Below, piece by piece: positions 8,443 through 17,288 of a stretch of DNA of 64,000 bases. The notes beneath the pieces were generated by a model. It did no database searches and was not told the origin of the DNA. It saw nothing but the letters and a program-made list of their open reading frames with translations. Source of the DNA: an uncultured Helicobacter sp. (GTDB taxonomy: Bacteria > Campylobacterota > Campylobacteria > Campylobacterales > Helicobacteraceae); contig CALVDZ010000003.1 in assembly GCA_944326445.1 (NCBI GenBank), positions 124,001-188,000 of the forward strand, read 5' to 3'. Numbering within the stretch: position 1 is the first letter of the stretch; every line of letters begins with the position of its first letter. The position numbers and the translations under genes are program-made.

Positions 8443-8841
8443 TACTGCCTCCTTTTTGGGTTTTAGATTCTGTATTAGCGGCATTTAGCTTTCCGCGACA
8501 AAGGAAATTTGGCTTGCACGCAAAGCCGTAGGTTCTTTAGTAAATTCTAAAATGCTCAAGCAACCCACACACAGAATCTAAGACAAATTTAAAATCTACT
8601 AAAAGATTCACTTCTAGATTCAGAAGTTTAGAATCTAAGAAAGACTTAGATTCTATAGATTCACAAACCCTCACATTTATAGATTCTAAAATAATAGATT
8701 TGAGAATCTACCACTTTAGAGAATCTCATCAAGGCTTTGCCTCTTAGCTTGGTGCGGATTCTATAAGCTTGCCACTGCAAATAATAAAATTAGTCATTAG
8801 CGGTGGTGCTTGTGGAGTTTTGGCGGGTGCAAGCTAAATTT
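8443..8841. repeat. Intergenic region made of dispersed repeats and AGAATCT palindromes
   Basis: No gene is seen. The region holds a copy of repeat family R1 (8481-8566; the end GCATTTAGCTTTCCGCGACA recurs inverted at 10092-10115). It also holds at least six AGAATCT/AGATTCT motifs between 8573 and 8727. Two of them form a perfect 11-base inverted repeat, TAGAATCTAAG/CTTAGATTCTA, with a five-base loop at 8629-8655. Confidence 0.75.
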
Positions 8842-9672
8842 TTATAATCCACGACGGCTATAAAACGCCTCCAACTCCCCCATCTCCCCCTCACTAAACC
8901 CCGCCTCCAGCCTCGCCCTAGTGTTCAAAACCCTCCCCGCGAGGCTAAACTCCCCAAACTGCTCACACAGCGCGACAAAGGGCTTGGGGCTAGACAAATC
9001 CTTGCGGGCATAGCGCCACCATTTATCGCCCTTTTGCACGTGCCCCACCTCATCGCGCAGGATTATCCCAAACACCTCTTTGATCTTTGGCTTTAGCGCA
9101 AGCGGGGTTTGCAGGAGCTTTTCTAGCACGAAAGGATTGGCATCTAGTCCCTTTGCCTCTAGCCCCCTATGCACCACACCCATACGCCACTCTAGGCTAT
9201 TTTGCGTCGCCTCCATCGCCGCAAAGAGCGTGTTATGCACGGGGAATGCCCCATACGCAGAATCTAGCTCCGCCAAAAGCCCCTCTAGCAGCCCAAAGTG
9301 CCTTATCTCCTCATCTGCCACGCTGAGCCAATCCGCATAAAACTCCCTAGGCATATCCCTAAAGCGATAGCACGCATCGAGGGCTAGCACAATCGCGCTA
9401 GATTCTATATGCGCTACTGAGTGCAGGATCTTTGCTATGGCAGTTTTGGATTTGGCGTGATTTGGGCGGCGGATTTTGAGTGCGGGGGCGAGGTTGTCGC
9501 GCATTATAGAGAGGCTTTGGAGCTCGTGTGTGGGGCGCGCAGGGGTGTGCGGAGCGAAGTCTAGATAAGCGCATTGAAAATCCTCATACAAATGCGAGAA
9601 CTTCTCACTTATCTGCGTAAAACTCGTGCTTTGGAGTATGTCCTCTAGGGCTGCAAAAAACATCTTTTTCAT
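8842..9672 (-). CDS. DUF455 family ferritin-like protein
   Basis: A 276-residue protein of the DUF455 family, a ferritin-like four-helix-bundle group of undefined function. Carboxylate/His motifs typical of a di-metal site are visible: HIESSAIVLALDA near residue 89, SVADEEIRHFGLL near residue 140, and LRDEVGHVQKGDKWW near residue 215. Several family members in other bacteria sit next to tRNA-modification or redox genes, but here both flanks are repeat-filled gaps, so context gives no help. A metal-dependent oxidase or hydroxylase activity is an inference from the fold only. Confidence 0.85.
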   Translation of the reverse strand: MKKMFFAALEDILQSTSFTQISEKFSHLYEDFQCAYLDFAPHTPARPTHELQSLSIMRDNLAPALKIRRPNHAKSKTAIAKILHSVAHIESSAIVLALDACYRFRDMPREFYADWLSVADEEIRHFGLLEGLLAELDSAYGAFPVHNTLFAAMEATQNSLEWRMGVVHRGLEAKGLDANPFVLEKLLQTPLALKPKIKEVFGIILRDEVGHVQKGDKWWRYARKDLSSPKPFVALCEQFGEFSLAGRVLNTRARLEAGFSEGEMGELEAFYSRRGL

Positions 9673-10126
9673 AGCGGGATTTTAGCATTATTTTGGTGCT
9701 AGTTTGCCACAAGCAAGCTGGCGTATCGCTTTAGAGGGAGCAACTTCCCTTTTCCCCAACGCTTGCCTCACACGAGGTTTTTGACATTGTGGATTCTGTA
9801 AATGCCTTAGAATCTGTGGAGTTAGATTCTGTAAAAGTTTGAGATTTTGTATTTTGCTTTTGTGAATCTTGTGTGGATTCTGTGCGAGTAGATTCTACGA
9901 GGTTAGATTGTGAATCTGAAGTCTTAAATTTAGAATCTAAGTTTTGTTTAGATTCTAAATTTGCGTTACATTCCGCGCTCGGCTTGCTTGGGCATTCTAA
10001 GATTTTCGATGAAAAATGTGGGTTGCAAGAAAAAGTGCGAGGGAGTTACCTTAAGCGGTAATGACCGATGCACTTTTTCGTAGCTCCCGCATTTGTCGCG
10101 GAAAGCTGAATGCCCATCAACAGGAA
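9673..10126. repeat. Repeat-filled intergenic region with a strong hairpin
   Basis: I see no credible gene; the short plus-strand frame at 9873-10061 is mostly AGATTCT/GAATCT repeats. The region contains repeat family R2 (9738-9769), a reversed copy of family R1 (about 9981-10115), and a nested hairpin within it. The outer stem is GAAAAAGTGC/GCACTTTTTC (10029-10038 and 10070-10079) and the inner stem is TTACC/GGTAA (10046-10061). It could serve as a terminator for the substrate-binding-protein gene on the minus strand. Confidence 0.7.
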
Positions 10127-10969
10127 TCACTCAAACACTACATCAATCGCCCTCACATCCTCCCCATACACAGGCGCAAGCGTCTGCTCATAGGCTTGTG
10201 TGAGAAACTTCTGCTGCACAAGCGTATCGATCTCAGTATTGAGCCACTCCAAAAGCTCGGCATTGCCCTTTTTCACCGCCGGTGCGATGACATCTCGCTC
10301 GCCCAGCTCCTTAATCCCCACGCCAAACTCGGGATTGTCCTTCACCCACGCAAAGAGCAAGGTATTATCGTGCGCGAGCGCGTCGCCCCTGCCGTCTTTG
10401 AGCGCGGCAAAAGTCTCGGTGTTTTGCTCAAATTTAAGGAGTTTAATGTTTGGGTGGTTTTGGGTGAAGTAAAAATCCGCAGTCGTGCCTTTATTGACGA
10501 TGAGTGTCTTGCCCTCAAGCTGCGCGACATCGCTTATCATGCCATCTTTGCTCGCCACGCCTAGCGAGACTTTCATATAAGGCTTGGCAAAATCCACGAC
10601 TTCCTCTCGCTGCGGCGTTTTGGTGAAGTTTGCCATAATGATATCGACTTTGTTTGCGCGCAAAAACTCCACGCGATTAGCCGCCTCCACGAGCACAAAT
10701 TTTATCTTGTTTTCATCGCCTAGCAAGTCTTTGGCGATTTGTTTAGCTATCACGATATCAAAGCCCATATTTGCACCATTAGCATCGACATAGCCAAAGG
10801 GCGGCTTATCGCCAAACACGCCCACGATGAGCTCACCGCGCTGCTTGATAGAATCTAGCGCACCGCTCTGTGTGCCCTGCTCTTTTTTAGTCTCGCTGCA
10901 CGCACTAAGTGTGAGCATCGCCACCGCTACCAACCCCACGACAAAAGAACGCCATATTTTCGCCTTCAT
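10127..10969 (-). CDS. Amino-acid ABC transporter substrate-binding lipoprotein (CjaA-like)
   Basis: A 280-residue solute-binding protein of the polar amino-acid family (SBP_bac_3). A lipoprotein signal ends in the lipobox LSAC near residue 23. The fold's two lobes follow, with GELIVGVFGDKPPFGYVD, ANRVEFLRANKVDIIMANFT (the ligand-contact region) and GTTADFYF. It resembles the cysteine-binding CjaA of Campylobacter, but the ligand is not proven. ATG 10967-10969 has AAGGATTTGAAA upstream; the longer frame to 11002 lacks a site. No permease or ATPase gene is adjacent, so it must pair with components elsewhere or act as a stand-alone surface antigen. Confidence 0.88.
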   Translation of the reverse strand: MKAKIWRSFVVGLVAVAMLTLSACSETKKEQGTQSGALDSIKQRGELIVGVFGDKPPFGYVDANGANMGFDIVIAKQIAKDLLGDENKIKFVLVEAANRVEFLRANKVDIIMANFTKTPQREEVVDFAKPYMKVSLGVASKDGMISDVAQLEGKTLIVNKGTTADFYFTQNHPNIKLLKFEQNTETFAALKDGRGDALAHDNTLLFAWVKDNPEFGVGIKELGERDVIAPAVKKGNAELLEWLNTEIDTLVQQKFLTQAYEQTLAPVYGEDVRAIDVVFE

Positions 10970-11051
10970 TTTCAAATCCTTTGTGTTAAAATTGTGAGGC
11001 AAAAAGGTAATACATTTAGATTAACCACAAGCTATCAAACAAAGGAACACT

Positions 11052-12542
11052 ATGATAGAGATGATACAGACGCGGGGCAAGGGCGAGAGAGAGGATGTGT
11101 GCTTTGCTGATGCGGTATTGCACCCAAGCGCGAGTTTTGGGGGACTTTATACATTTCCTACCCTGCCGCGCTTCACACCGCAAATGCTAGAAGAGTTTGA
11201 GAATCTAAGCTACACAGAGCTTTGCAAACGCGTGTTTGGGCTTTTGGGATTGGGGCTTGATGAGGGGCTTTTGGACTTTGCGCTGCAGACTTATGAGGGC
11301 TTTGATGAATCTAGCGCACCTGCTCAACTAGCGCGCTATGATGAGAATCTCTCTATCCTAGAGCTCTATCACGGACCCACGCGCGCGTTTAAAGATATGG
11401 CACTGCAGCCCTTTGGGCGTATCGTGCAGGGCTTAGCACAGGGCAGGGAGTATCTCATACTTGTAGCCACTAGCGGCGATACGGGACCAGCGACTTTGGA
11501 GAGCTTTGCTAGGGAGAACTTGGGGCAGGATTGTAGTATCAAAGTCGTGTGCATTTACCCCAAAGATGGCACTTCGGATGTCCAAAGACTGCAGATGGTG
11601 ACGCAAGATTCTCCAAATCTCAAGGTGCTTGGTATTAAGGGGAATTTCGATGACGCGCAGCAAATGCTCAAATCCTTGCTACGAGATTCAGAGTTTTTGG
11701 GATTTTTGCAAGGCAAAGGTGTCGCGCTCTCAGTGGCAAATTCTGTCAATATCGGACGCGTGGCGTTTCAGATAATCTATCACATTTGGGCGTATTGCAA
11801 GCTGTGCAAAGAGGACGCACTCACGCGTATGCAGCCCCTGCATCTCATCGTGCCTAGCGGGAATTTTGGCAATATCTTAGGCGGATTTTATGCCAAAAAG
11901 ATGGGCGTGCCACTAGGTAAGCTCATCAGTGCTTCAAATGCCAATAATATCCTCTATGACTTTATCACCACCGGCGTGTATGATATACGCCACAGACAGC
12001 TGCGTAAAACTTCCTCGCCCGCGATGGATATTATTAAAAGCTCTAATGTGGAACGGGTATTGTTTGAGCTTTTTGGTGCGCAGCGCACGAGGGAATGTAT
12101 GCGCTCGCTCCAAGATGAGGGAGTGTATGCGCTAGATTCTGTGGAGTTGGAGGCGTTGCAGGGGTATTTTGCGGCGAGCTTTTGTGAGGATAGAGAGTGC
12201 AAGGAGCTCATCGCCAAATCCTTTGCTAAGGGCTACTTGCTAGATCCTCACACAGCGTGCGGGATAAAGGCATACGAGGAGTTTGCGCAATCCCACAAGG
12301 GCGAGCAGTTTGTGCTCTGCTCCACCGCGGAGTGGAGTAAATTCGCACCCACCACGGCAGAGGCGCTAGGTGCTAGGGCTGGGCTTGGAGATGAAGAGGC
12401 GATTAGGTTTGTTTTGTCTTTGGATTCTGCGCGGAGGCTTAGCCCGCATATCGCCGAGGTTTTCAAAAAGCCCGTGGTGCATAGTGAGGTGGTGGAGATT
12501 GAGGGACTAAAGCACGCTATTATGCAGTGGCTAGATGTATAG
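11052..12542 (+). CDS. thrC: Threonine synthase
   Basis: PLP-dependent enzyme converting O-phosphohomoserine to threonine. The 496 residues match the longer class of threonine synthases. Conserved elements are LYHGPTRAFKDMALQPFG with the PLP-binding Lys near residue 116, ATSGDTGPA near residue 140, VPSGNFGNILGGFYA near residue 272, and DPHTACG near residue 400. Lying divergent to the binding-protein gene, it starts at ATG 11052 with AAAGGAACACT upstream. The next gene is a small DUF4006-like membrane protein, with a gap of 16 bases. Confidence 0.96.
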   Translation: MIEMIQTRGKGEREDVCFADAVLHPSASFGGLYTFPTLPRFTPQMLEEFENLSYTELCKRVFGLLGLGLDEGLLDFALQTYEGFDESSAPAQLARYDENLSILELYHGPTRAFKDMALQPFGRIVQGLAQGREYLILVATSGDTGPATLESFARENLGQDCSIKVVCIYPKDGTSDVQRLQMVTQDSPNLKVLGIKGNFDDAQQMLKSLLRDSEFLGFLQGKGVALSVANSVNIGRVAFQIIYHIWAYCKLCKEDALTRMQPLHLIVPSGNFGNILGGFYAKKMGVPLGKLISASNANNILYDFITTGVYDIRHRQLRKTSSPAMDIIKSSNVERVLFELFGAQRTRECMRSLQDEGVYALDSVELEALQGYFAASFCEDRECKELIAKSFAKGYLLDPHTACGIKAYEEFAQSHKGEQFVLCSTAEWSKFAPTTAEALGARAGLGDEEAIRFVLSLDSARRLSPHIAEVFKKPVVHSEVVEIEGLKHAIMQWLDV

Positions 12543-12558
12543 AATCTAAAGGATTTCA

Positions 12559-12741
12559 ATGGATATCACGACAAAAAATTGGCTTATTCCTAGCATTGCT
12601 TTTTTCTTATTTTTGTATGTGATGGTGCTTTTGGCGATTTTTGCTTATAAAGATTCTAAAACGCTGCTTTTTGAGGGCGCACAGGGCAGCACAACCACCA
12701 TTGAGGATTTCAAAAAGGAGCTCAATCGCTACACAAATTGA
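12559..12741 (+). CDS. DUF4006-like small membrane protein
   Basis: A 60-residue protein with one hydrophobic helix (about residues 9-30, WLIPSIAFFLFLYVMVLLAI region) followed by a short polar tail. It resembles the DUF4006 family, which is confined to Campylobacterota and has no established function. ATG 12559 has AAAGGATTTCA upstream and the gene follows thrC closely. Its 3' end abuts the flgM promoter. Confidence 0.7.
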   Translation: MDITTKNWLIPSIAFFLFLYVMVLLAIFAYKDSKTLLFEGAQGSTTTIEDFKKELNRYTN

Positions 12742-12745
12742 GGCT

Positions 12746-12772
12746 TAAAAAGCATTGGGCTTTCGTCGATTT
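12746..12772 (+). promoter_or_regulatory. Sigma-28 (FliA) promoter for flgM-flgN-flgK
   Basis: TAAA (12746-12749), a spacer of exactly 15 bases, then GTCGATTT (12765-12772). This matches the FliA consensus TAAA-N15-GCCGATAA with only conservative differences, and it lies 37 bases upstream of flgM. Late flagellar control of FlgM by FliA is well known in related bacteria. Confidence 0.8.
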
Positions 12773-12808
12773 TGTGTTACAATAAAAAGAAAACAAGGAT
12801 AGGAACAT

Positions 12809-13030
12809 ATGATTACAGGTGTGAATTCTTCTATCGCAGCCACCAACTCTCTAGGGAGTAATCGCAACCTAAAAGGCGCGAGCGATGTGCGCGCACAGGG
12901 CAGCGAGGAGAGCAAAGAAGTGGCGTTTGATAAAGTGAGTGATATCAAAGAAAGAATCGCCAAAGGCACTTATGCTCTCGATATGGACAAAACTTCTAGG
13001 AAAATGGCATCAGATTTGCTTAATCTCTAA
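12809..13030 (+). CDS. flgM: Anti-sigma-28 factor FlgM
   Basis: A 73-residue protein whose C-terminal half (SDIKERIAKGTYALDMDKTS then RKMASDLLNL) is the sigma-28 binding region of FlgM. The N-terminal half is Ser/Asn-rich and probably disordered. It holds FliA inactive until the hook-basal body is complete. ATG 12809 has AGGATAGGAACAT upstream. The FliA promoter upstream gives feedback control, and flgN and flgK follow on the same strand. Confidence 0.9.
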   Translation: MITGVNSSIAATNSLGSNRNLKGASDVRAQGSEESKEVAFDKVSDIKERIAKGTYALDMDKTSRKMASDLLNL

Positions 13031-13074
13031 AAACACTCGCCCTAAACCCAATGGGCGGGGATTAGGGAGTGCAG

Positions 13075-13509
13075 ATGTTGCAGCAGTATTTAGATGGTGC
13101 TATCGCTGATGTGCGTAGCCTCATAGATCTTACCAACCAAGACATAGCAGATATCCAAGTCGCCAACAACGAAGCGATATTTGCTCGCAATCCACAAAAA
13201 AACTCTCTCATCAAATCTTTTGAACAAAAAAAATCTCTTATGGAACAAGAGATGCAAAAGCTTATCCAATCCTATGACAACAAACCCCTTGCCGAGATTC
13301 TGCAGCTTGAGCCAGCGATTGACAAGGGGCTAGGGGATTTGCGCCAAGCACTTCAGGAGCTAAAAACTCTCAATAGCGCGTATGCAAAGAGCGTGTTTGC
13401 TGTGAGCGAGTTTTACGACTCGCTTTTGCGCAGGCTTATCCCTTGTGAGGATAGCGGATACACCAACACCAGCAGGGCAAAAAGCCACCTCGTGCAGATT
13501 CAAGTCTAG
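13075..13509 (+). CDS. flgN: FlgN-like flagellar export chaperone
   Basis: A 144-residue, almost wholly helical protein with heptad-like Leu/Ile spacing, which fits the FlgN chaperone family that escorts FlgK and FlgL to the export gate. Sequence conservation in this family is weak, so the call rests partly on its place directly between flgM and flgK, the same order as in H. pylori. I chose ATG 13075 because GGGAG lies five bases upstream; GTG 13069 is too close to that site. The flgK start is eight bases beyond the stop. Confidence 0.75.
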   Translation: MLQQYLDGAIADVRSLIDLTNQDIADIQVANNEAIFARNPQKNSLIKSFEQKKSLMEQEMQKLIQSYDNKPLAEILQLEPAIDKGLGDLRQALQELKTLNSAYAKSVFAVSEFYDSLLRRLIPCEDSGYTNTSRAKSHLVQIQV

Positions 13510-13517
13510 GGGGCATA

Positions 13518-15338
13518 ATGGGCGGTATTCTCTCCTCTCTTAGCACCTCATATAGCGGTTTGCAAGCCCATCAGGTAATGGTAGATGTGACGGGCAATAA
13601 TATCTCAAACGCAAGCGATGAGTTTTATAGTCGCCAAAAAGTCGTCGTGCGCCCAGAAAAGCCCATTTATTTCCAAGACTACAACCTAGGGCGGGGCGTG
13701 AGTGTCGAGACGATTGCCCGCGCACACGATGAGTTTGTGTTCTCACGATACAGGCGCGCCAATGAAGAATCGCAGTTTTATGATACGCATTTTACTTATT
13801 TGCGTGAGGCGAGTGCGTTTTTCCCGGAGGTTGATGGCGTGGGGATTTATAACGACTTGGAGCGGTATTTTGACGCGTGGAAAGATCTCGCCAAAAATTC
13901 TAGCGATCCCGCCCAAAAACAAAATCTCGCCAAAGATACCGCCACACTCACTAACAATATCCAAGAGACACGCAGGCGGCTTGAAATCCTGCAGCGCAAG
14001 GCGAGTGATGAGCTAGAAGTGGTGGTAAAAGAAGTCAATCTCGCCGCCAAAGAAATCGCCGAGATAAACAAAAAGCTCAAAGAAATGGAAGATGGCTTAG
14101 AGCTCAAGCAGGCTAATGAGTTGCGCGATAGGCGCGATGAGCTGGAGTTTAACCTCCAATCGCTCATCGGTGCAAATGTGTTTAAAAACCACCTAAAGAG
14201 CGATTATTCTACCTACCCTCAGCGCGCGGATTTTGATGATGAGTATGTGCTCAATATCGGCAGGGGCTTTAATATCGTCGATGGCTCGATGTATCACCCC
14301 ATCATTTTGGAAAAAGACAACAACGCCAACAATCTCTCGCGCGTGTATTTTCAGGGCGATGACTTCAAACGCATAGAAATCACCGAGAAAATCACACAGG
14401 GCAAGGCGGGATCGCTTATTGGGCTTTATAGCAGCGGCATAGACGGCACGCCGGTGGGCAAGATTCAGGATTATATCAATCAGCTTGATATTTTTGCTAA
14501 AGGTTTTATTGAGGCGACAAACGCGATATACGCCCAGAGTGCGACAAATGTGATAAAAAGCGATAAGCTCGATATTTGGGGCAAATACGCGCTGCTAGAT
14601 TCTAACTACAATCTCAAAGAAGGGAGCTTTGATATCATCGTGTATAACACCACGGGCGATGAGATGGTGCGCAAAACTATCCATATCGATAGAATCACCA
14701 CCATCTATGATGTCGTTAATGCCATTAATGCCAACACCGATGACAACAAAGACAACAACCCGCTTAATGATGTCGATGATTATTTTCGCGCGTATTATGA
14801 CGATGTGGCTAGAGAATTTGTGATACAGGCTAAAGATCCCGCAAAGGGCTTGTATGTCTCGATTAAAGATAATGGCACGAATTTCACCGGGGCACTTGGG
14901 CTCAATCGGTTTTTTGATGGCAATAGTGCCAAAGATATCGAGCTAAACCGCGAGTATGTGCGGGATTCTACGCTGATACGCCCGTGGCTTGCGCCTATTA
15001 ATGGAAACTTTGATGTGGCAAATATGATGCAGCAGCTCCAATACGATGAGGTGGATTTTTATACAAGTAAATTTGATAGCAAAAAAATGCGCATTCCGGA
15101 GTTTTTTCAATTCCTAACCGGGCGCGTGGCGACGCAAACAGAGCAAACCCAGCGCACCAAAGAGACTAAAGATTCTGTGCTTTCAGCAGTGAAAAAGGAG
15201 CATTTGTCCATCTCACAAGTAAGTGTGGATGAAGAGATGGTGAATCTCATAAAATTCCAAGGAGGCTACGCGGCAAATGCCAAAGTCATCACGACTATTG
15301 ACAGAATGATAGAAACACTCCTTGGTATCAAGCAATAA
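13518..15338 (+). CDS. flgK: Flagellar hook-associated protein 1 FlgK
   Basis: The 606-residue hook-filament junction protein. The N-terminal segment GILSSLSTSYSGLQAHQVMV and DVTGNNISNASDEFYSRQ is the flagellar rod/hook signature. The C-terminal LSISQVSVDEEMVNLIKFQG then YAANAKVITTIDRMIETLLG is the matching coiled-coil end. The middle carries variable domains. ATG 13518 overlaps no other gene and follows flgN by eight bases, with GGGGGC upstream. FlgK is capped under the filament and assembled after export with FlgN. Confidence 0.95.
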   Translation: MGGILSSLSTSYSGLQAHQVMVDVTGNNISNASDEFYSRQKVVVRPEKPIYFQDYNLGRGVSVETIARAHDEFVFSRYRRANEESQFYDTHFTYLREASAFFPEVDGVGIYNDLERYFDAWKDLAKNSSDPAQKQNLAKDTATLTNNIQETRRRLEILQRKASDELEVVVKEVNLAAKEIAEINKKLKEMEDGLELKQANELRDRRDELEFNLQSLIGANVFKNHLKSDYSTYPQRADFDDEYVLNIGRGFNIVDGSMYHPIILEKDNNANNLSRVYFQGDDFKRIEITEKITQGKAGSLIGLYSSGIDGTPVGKIQDYINQLDIFAKGFIEATNAIYAQSATNVIKSDKLDIWGKYALLDSNYNLKEGSFDIIVYNTTGDEMVRKTIHIDRITTIYDVVNAINANTDDNKDNNPLNDVDDYFRAYYDDVAREFVIQAKDPAKGLYVSIKDNGTNFTGALGLNRFFDGNSAKDIELNREYVRDSTLIRPWLAPINGNFDVANMMQQLQYDEVDFYTSKFDSKKMRIPEFFQFLTGRVATQTEQTQRTKETKDSVLSAVKKEHLSISQVSVDEEMVNLIKFQGGYAANAKVITTIDRMIETLLGIKQ

Positions 15339-15387
15339 TCTAGCGGCGGCTTGTGGGCATAGGGCTAAGCCCATAATGGAGCGAGGA

Positions 15388-15417
15388 TAGAATCTAGCTC
15401 CATAGATTTAGATTCTA
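15388..15417. terminator. Inverted AGAATCT pair between convergent genes
   Basis: TAGAATCTA (15388-15396) and TAGATTCTA (15409-15417) form a perfect nine-base stem with a 12-base loop between the convergent flgK and mlaF stop codons. A weaker TGGGC/GCCCA stem lies just upstream. There is no T run, so a terminator role is inferred only from position and symmetry. Confidence 0.4.
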
Positions 15418-15431
15418 AACATTTATAGAAT

Positions 15432-16184
15432 CTACCCTAGTATCCTCTCTCCACGATTGCCCGAAAAAATCTCTGTCCTCACGCCACGAGCTCTTAGCTC
15501 TTCTAAGCTCCCGCAAAAGGCGATTTTTTTATCCTCCAGTAGGATAAACCTATCCACGCTATCTTTTATAGAATCCAAATCGTGGGTTACCATCACAATA
15601 GTGATATTTAGCATTTCTTTGAGTTCTAAGATAAGCGTATCGAAGTTTTGCGCGCTTTTGGGATCAAGCCCGCTTGTGGGCTCATCGAGGAACAAAATAT
15701 CTGGACTTGTGATGAGTGCGCGCGCTAGGGCTACGCGCTTTTTCATACCGCCACTTAGGGCGTATGGGTATTTATACACGCTTTGTGCGGGCAGCCCCAC
15801 GCGCTCACACCAAAATGCCGCGAGCTCATCGATACATTTTTGGGGCAGGCTCCCACGCTGCACAAGCGGCATACCGACATTATCAAGCACGCTCATAGAG
15901 CTAAAAAGCGCGCCAAATTGAAACATCACGCTGCATTTATCTAGCACCAAATGCCGCTTAGAATCTTCTAGTTCCCAGATATTGCGCCCAAAGATTTGTA
16001 TCTCTCCGCTCACGGGCTTTTGGAGGTAGATCATATTGCGCAAAAGCGTGGATTTGCCACTCCCGCTTCCGCCTAATATCCCAAAAATCTCGCGCTTTTG
16101 GATACTAAAGCTAATATCATCGTGGATTATTACGCCCTGCGTGTATTGGGTAGTGAGATGGCTGACTTTGATAATCTCTGCCAT
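15432..16184 (-). CDS. mlaF: MlaF-type ABC transporter ATP-binding protein
   Basis: A 250-residue ABC ATPase. Walker A is GGSGSGKST near residue 36, the signature is LSGGMKKRVALARAL near residue 143, and Walker B is DILFLDEPTSGLDP near residue 160. It pairs with the MlaE-type permease whose stop is the base next to its start. Mla systems move phospholipids between outer and inner membranes and keep outer-membrane asymmetry. No MlaD substrate-binding gene is visible downstream, because flgK converges there. Confidence 0.88.
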   Translation of the reverse strand: MAEIIKVSHLTTQYTQGVIIHDDISFSIQKREIFGILGGSGSGKSTLLRNMIYLQKPVSGEIQIFGRNIWELEDSKRHLVLDKCSVMFQFGALFSSMSVLDNVGMPLVQRGSLPQKCIDELAAFWCERVGLPAQSVYKYPYALSGGMKKRVALARALITSPDILFLDEPTSGLDPKSAQNFDTLILELKEMLNITIVMVTHDLDSIKDSVDRFILLEDKKIAFCGSLEELRARGVRTEIFSGNRGERILG

Positions 16185-17288
16185 TTAAATCCCCAAAGTC
16201 GTGGTAAAAAATGAAAATATCGCATTGATGACGATAATCCAAAAAATGGCATTGACGACACTTAGCGTGGTTTGCCTGCCTAGAGATTCTGTATCGCCCT
16301 GCACCTTTAGCCCTCTAAAGCACCCCACAAGCCCGATAGCTAGTCCAAAAAACGGTGCCTTGACTATGCCCACCCAAAAATGCGTGATGGCGACATATTC
16401 ATAGAATCTCTCCCAATACTGCGTGAAGCTTATCCCTGCTTGCACATTAGTAGCGAGCATTCCTGCAAGCAGGCTCACCACATCTGAGAGAAACACAAGC
16501 AGGGGCATCGTGATGATGAGGGCTAAGATCCTAGGGGTAACGAGAAAATCTATCACGCTAAAGCCCATCGTTTTTAGCGCGTCGTTTTCTTCGTTGAGAT
16601 TCATCACGCCAATTTGCGCGCTGAAGCTAGATGCTGAACGCCCCGCGATAACAAGTGCTAGGACAAAAGGTCCCAGCTCGCGCAGGCAGAGCTTTGCTAC
16701 GATCTCCACACTCATAATGGGCACGCCCATTTTGTCTAGTTGTATCACGCCCTGCAGGGCTATGGCATAGCTCACGATAAAGCTTGTGGTGAGCACCACA
16801 GGCAGGGATTTTAGCCCAGATTCTGAGATGTGATAAAAAATCGAGGCGATTTTAAACCGCCGTGGGTGGAGCACGCTAAGCCAAAGGTAATACAAGCTCA
16901 TACCAAAAAAATGCAAAAAATCTAGCATATTTTGGAAAAAATCCGCCACCCATAGCCCAATATTGCTAAAAAATGTAAAGAAAGCCGAGGGCTTGTGGGA
17001 TTGTGCAGGGAGGTTTGGCGGATATCGCTCTAGAGTGGCAAAAATCTCTTGTATGTGGGAATTGGGATTGAGAAAAGTGTAGGATTTGCCCTCAAGGAGT
17101 GAGAGCAAAAACGCGCAAAAGGCAAAATCCACAACAGGCTGCGCGCTAAAGTCGATCTCTACCTCTCTGGCATTGCGCAAAGCCGCGCGCAAAGCACGCA
17201 AATCCCTCTTTGGCGCACTATAGAGCCACTCTCCGCTAAGGACTAGGCGCAAAGTCGGCGTGGATTTAAGAATCTTAAATCTGCCCAT
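16185..17288 (-). CDS. mlaE: MlaE-type permease with N-terminal STAS-like domain
   Basis: A 367-residue inner-membrane protein. The first roughly 100 residues are soluble and resemble a STAS domain fused at the N-terminus, a known arrangement for MlaE homologues in Campylobacterota. The permease follows with about five membrane helices and the conserved segments ALQGVIQLDKMG, LRELGPFVLALVIAGRSASS and MNLNEENDALKTMGFSVIDF. It overlaps the upstream htrB by 14 bases and is adjacent to mlaF. Role is phospholipid transport with MlaF. Confidence 0.9.
   Translation of the reverse strand: MGRFKILKSTPTLRLVLSGEWLYSAPKRDLRALRAALRNAREVEIDFSAQPVVDFAFCAFLLSLLEGKSYTFLNPNSHIQEIFATLERYPPNLPAQSHKPSAFFTFFSNIGLWVADFFQNMLDFLHFFGMSLYYLWLSVLHPRRFKIASIFYHISESGLKSLPVVLTTSFIVSYAIALQGVIQLDKMGVPIMSVEIVAKLCLRELGPFVLALVIAGRSASSFSAQIGVMNLNEENDALKTMGFSVIDFLVTPRILALIITMPLLVFLSDVVSLLAGMLATNVQAGISFTQYWERFYEYVAITHFWVGIVKAPFFGLAIGLVGCFRGLKVQGDTESLGRQTTLSVVNAIFWIIVINAIFSFFTTTLGI

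Noticed and set aside
9873..10061. Plus-strand ORF of 62 codons
   Set aside because: Made mainly of AGATTCT/GAATCT repeats (Asp-Ser-Arg-Leu-Glu pattern), with no homology feel or ribosome site.
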